A DNA stretch of 64,000 bases from Styela clava. Its lineage: Eukaryota; Chordata; Ascidiacea; Stolidobranchia; Styelidae. The translations under genes and the position numbers were made by a program. Each line of letters opens with the position of its first letter. The stretch's first letter is position 1. Shown piece after piece: positions 60,701 through 64,000 of this stretch. The notes below the pieces were generated by a model, which did not search any database, was not told the DNA's origin, and saw nothing but the letters and a program-made list of their open reading frames with translations. Location: NCBI RefSeq assembly GCF_964204865.1, contig NC_135255.1:15033135-15097134 (forward strand), read 5' to 3'.

Positions 60701-62864
60701 CCGTAAAAGCAGGTAACTTCGGATGATTTCACTATATTATGAACAATTTCTCCGCCGTTTATTGTTCAATTGAAGCCAAACTTGGAATATAATACATTGA
60801 AGCCTTTCTCCTCGCGATAAACTCGGTTTCATATCAATCAATACTTTTTTTCATTCAAATTATTGACTTTATTTGCCTGCCGATCTGTATTCCAAATGTT
60901 TATAACTTCGGATGGCCACTTTTCGCTTTGCGTCACTTCGTCGTGAGAGAGAAATGTCTGCGTGATCAGTGACGCGTGATAACGTCGCTGCGTAGAACTT
61001 ACGACGCCGTGATTCGTTTTGCGTGTCGCACACTGACGTTCATCTATGACGGCCGTTTTTGTGATTATTAATTCTTCCGGGTCGGCGGACATCAAAGTTT
61101 TATATATCTGGTGTACCCGTGTGTTTACATCGGCAACAGCTCTTGAAGACAAGAAGGACTGATTTCAAAACCCAAATTAATTTTGTTCTGATTCAATCTT
61201 ACGTGTTGGCTTTGATCTTACTTATCACCGTTTGTATACTATTAATCGTTCGAGTTTAAAGCGAACGGTGATATTATTATCGTCGCCGAGATGGAGATAT
61301 TTATTAAGACGATGATTGATGTTGTTATGCTTTGCACCCGCGATTGTGCGAATACTGAATTTTTATTTATAATAATGATTGAATAAATCGGCCGTTATGC
61401 ATTTATACTTGTCATAAGGCTTTTGGTCCTGATAGCGGGTCGGACACTAATTATAACTATTTCCCTCAAGTTTTAACTTTTTTTTTGAACAAAACAATAC
61501 CCCAACGGTTATTATAGCTAAAACCGTTACCGACTAATTCACAATTTTATCTGCGGAATTTGCGAACTCAGCACTTTACTCGACGATTTTGACAGTGTCG
61601 CGCCATAATTATTACCGCTAAATGCTTCAAAATACAACGCATGTAATAATTTTGCCCAGCCCTATTCCTGACGTTTCGCAAAACTAAACCATTTATCTCT
61701 TGACTATTCTTAATTTCATGAAAGTGCTATATCTTGCTATTATGATCGTTTCAATACGAAACAAAAATGAGACAACATGGGACAAATGAAAATAAAAAAC
61801 GGACGAATAAAATAAGTCGTAAAAGTAAAAATGGAAAACAATTTTTAATACAAAACAAAAATGAAACGAATGAAAATAATAAAAAAGAAAAATGGATGAT
61901 GAATTACGGTAGGTAGTAAAAGTAAAAAAAATGGAAGTGGACAACAATATGGAACAGTGTAGCTTGTGGCCGTGTTGATAATTCAGATATAATGTATTCA
62001 CAGGCAGATAGACATGAAACGGATAAAAACGCCAAAAACCTCCAATCTCCTGCTGTGTGCACCTGTGCAGAGTTTCATGCTCACCTGTGCAACATTCTAC
62101 TCTTAATATATTATCATCGCCGATCGTAAAACCTTGTCATTGTGATAGTATAGATACGCGTATCTGGCTGTTCATCAGCCTTACGTATCAACAACATCTA
62201 TACGGTCGAAGAATGCCGAAATGTTAACACACAAATTTAATGTGCATTAATCGGATTCACAATAAATAAACAGCATATGACCGGGGCTATAATTAAGTTT
62301 TTGTAGGATTTGGTGACGAGGATCAGGTAGGAGTTTTCACTTTATATTTAACTACACGTGGCGCCACATAGTCTGGCGTTCAAATGTCGCAGCGAGTTAC
62401 GCACGAGCTACGCAATGTGACGTCGGCCTTAAATGAAGCGAAATTGAATCACGTTGTTGACGTCACGTTCAGCGTAAGCACCGTAACGTCGATATTTTGA
62501 CGAAATTTTTAAATCAAAATAATATATTTTACTTGAATCTCGTACGACATCTCGTGATCACTGTAATTTTCCTTGTACATTGTGTATGCCCTCTAGCGAT
62601 TGACGGTCTTTTAGTGAAGTTAGCGTCGATAGAAGTCGCTATTTTAGCCGCTCAAAAGCGAGGTGTCAATTTTTGGCAAAAAGGTGATTTTTTGTGTCAA
62701 AAAATAAATCCTATTAGGCGACTGAATATGATAAGAGATTAAGATATATAAGGACTCTCTATAGAAACTGCCAGAAGCAGAATATGACGTAATTTAGTCG
62801 AGATATAAACGATTGAAAATTTCATCCGAAGTTATAAACCATCCGAAGTTACCTGCGTTTACGG
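60701..62864. mobile_element. Inverted-repeat DNA transposon, about 2.16 kb
   Basis: The left end CCGTAAAAGCAGGTAACTTC and the right end GAAGTTACCTGCGTTTACGG are near-perfect inverted repeats of about 28 bp, continuing as CGGATGATTT and AAACCATCCG. TA lies outside both ends (60699-60700 and 62865-62866), a possible Tc1/mariner-type target duplication. A subterminal ATAACTTCGGATGG (about 60901) is inverted as CATCCGAAGTTAT near the right end. No intact transposase was found inside. Confidence 0.75.
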
Positions 62865-62866
62865 TA

Positions 62867-64000
62867 CCGTATCTGTATTGTAACTGGCCACTCAAGAAAG
62901 TACAGAAGTAATTGCCTCCAGAGCTCCCTGGTCTAGCATGAGAGAGAAATTGCAAAATATGGTACTATTAACAAGTAGGTACCGGTACCGTATCTGAATA
63001 TGTATTTTTCTGCACTTAGAAAGTACCGGTAGCCTATCATATTTCCCTGAACACAGACCTTCTCTTCAAACAGTTAAATATCAAAATACTTGAGGTGCAT
63101 GTCGCACATCCGTGTCTTAGCCAGTATGGTCTTGAACATGTATCCCGTCTCTGTTATGTCGTTTAATTATTATGCAGATACTATTACACTTTTAAGTAAA
63201 CGAACATACATAGACTTTAAAACCGGAATTTATCGCGCGATGAAAGTGACAACGCAGACACCGAAGACGTGTCGACGCTCTTTTGCGCCCTTCGCTGGTA
63301 TTTTTTAGACGTTTCCATAATTATTCTAGGAGAGAAAAAAATTATCACACGATTTCCAAGTCCAGCAATCTCGAAGTCAAGTTTATTCTTATTTCCCATT
63401 AAATTCGGACATGCTTGCTCGAACAATGGAGGACTTGCAGTAGTTATATCCAGAATCTATGTATCGCTTTGAAAATCATATGCTACCCCCAATATTTTAT
63501 AACTTTTTTACTAGAGTTTCAACCATCCATAGTCATGCCACAAAGGAGTGATACAAAAAGGACTTATTTCAAGCCTCGATGCTCATTTTATTAACACCAA
63601 TATAGCTCAAAACAGAAGGCATCCTAATTTGGAAAAAAATTCCGTCGAATATTAAACTCAAAGAATACTCGCTTACAACATTCAGTGAACGAATGAAAAT
63701 TCATCTCCTTGATGAATAGATGAACAAAAAAAAAAGACTAGGTTTACTGTATTCTTTATATATTCAAGTTATATTATTATTGTATTATTGCTTGTAGTAT
63801 CAGTGTTATACCGGTGCTAATTTTTATCTTAATGTCCATGCTCTTTCATTTAGAACTTTTGCCCAAATCTTAATTAACTATTTTCCTCATATTATAATAA
63901 ATTCTGTCACTAGTGCCCAATTAGAAAAACAGCCCTGTAACATCCTAAATATGAAAAGAATCGAGATCGCTAATACAAACTAATCGGAACTGACCAGCTT
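62867..64000. other. No gene seen
   Basis: AT-rich tail of the window with some GGTACCGGTACCG words near 62980-63030. Short open stretches on both strands overlap each other and are not recognised. Confidence 0.5.

Noticed and set aside
1-64000. CRISPR arrays, rRNA genes, prophage or bacterial operons
   Set aside because: Nothing of this kind was seen; gene structure is eukaryotic throughout.

Overview
This is nuclear DNA of an animal. It is AT-rich, nearly all protein-coding sequence is split by short GT-AG introns, and it is full of transposon remnants. The genes point to an invertebrate metazoan; a tunicate-like genome would fit, but the species cannot be fixed from the sequence alone. 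No CRISPR array, operon with ribosome-binding sites or other prokaryotic feature was seen.

Layout: (1) 1-7444 is a complete BEL/Pao LTR retrotransposon on the minus strand, with an intact 1,955-codon gag-pol frame and two LTRs that look identical. (2) 7649-7935 is a broken fibrinogen-domain exon. (3) 9113-20157 is a tandem array of three four-exon genes for membrane-anchored GNAT acetyltransferases of the NAT8 type, all on the minus strand. An unexplained 172-codon open frame follows the stop codon of the middle one. (4) 20857-25094 holds a hAT-like transposase relic, a tRNA-derived SINE head and about 1 kb of purine-skewed degenerate repeats. (5) 25095-34921 is a nine-exon SLC30A1/ZnT1-type zinc exporter on the minus strand. 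(6) 35-39 kb is transposon-rich, with a roughly 550-bp tandem duplication and a hAT element nested inside another. (7) 39682-57477 is a 33-exon NUP155 gene on the minus strand, with several MITEs and SINEs in its introns. (8) 58229-58729 is a single-exon SSR4 (TRAP-delta) gene on the minus strand. (9) 58.8-62.9 kb holds a dispersed repeat, a 186-bp tandem satellite and a 2.2-kb inverted-repeat DNA transposon. The last 1.1 kb shows nothing recognisable.

The exon models of the three acetyltransferases, ZnT1 and NUP155 were built by hand from splice sites, phase and family similarity. Each chain closes in frame (223, 224, 233, 470 and 1,401 aa), which is strong internal support. The cellular genes have unrelated jobs: acetyl transfer at membranes, zinc export, nuclear-pore scaffold and ER translocon accessory subunit. 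The strongest genome-scale theme is repeated invasion by non-autonomous hAT elements. Six can be delimited with exact 8-bp target duplications, and two of these sit inside two others. Together with the transposase relic they record a long hAT history in this locus.
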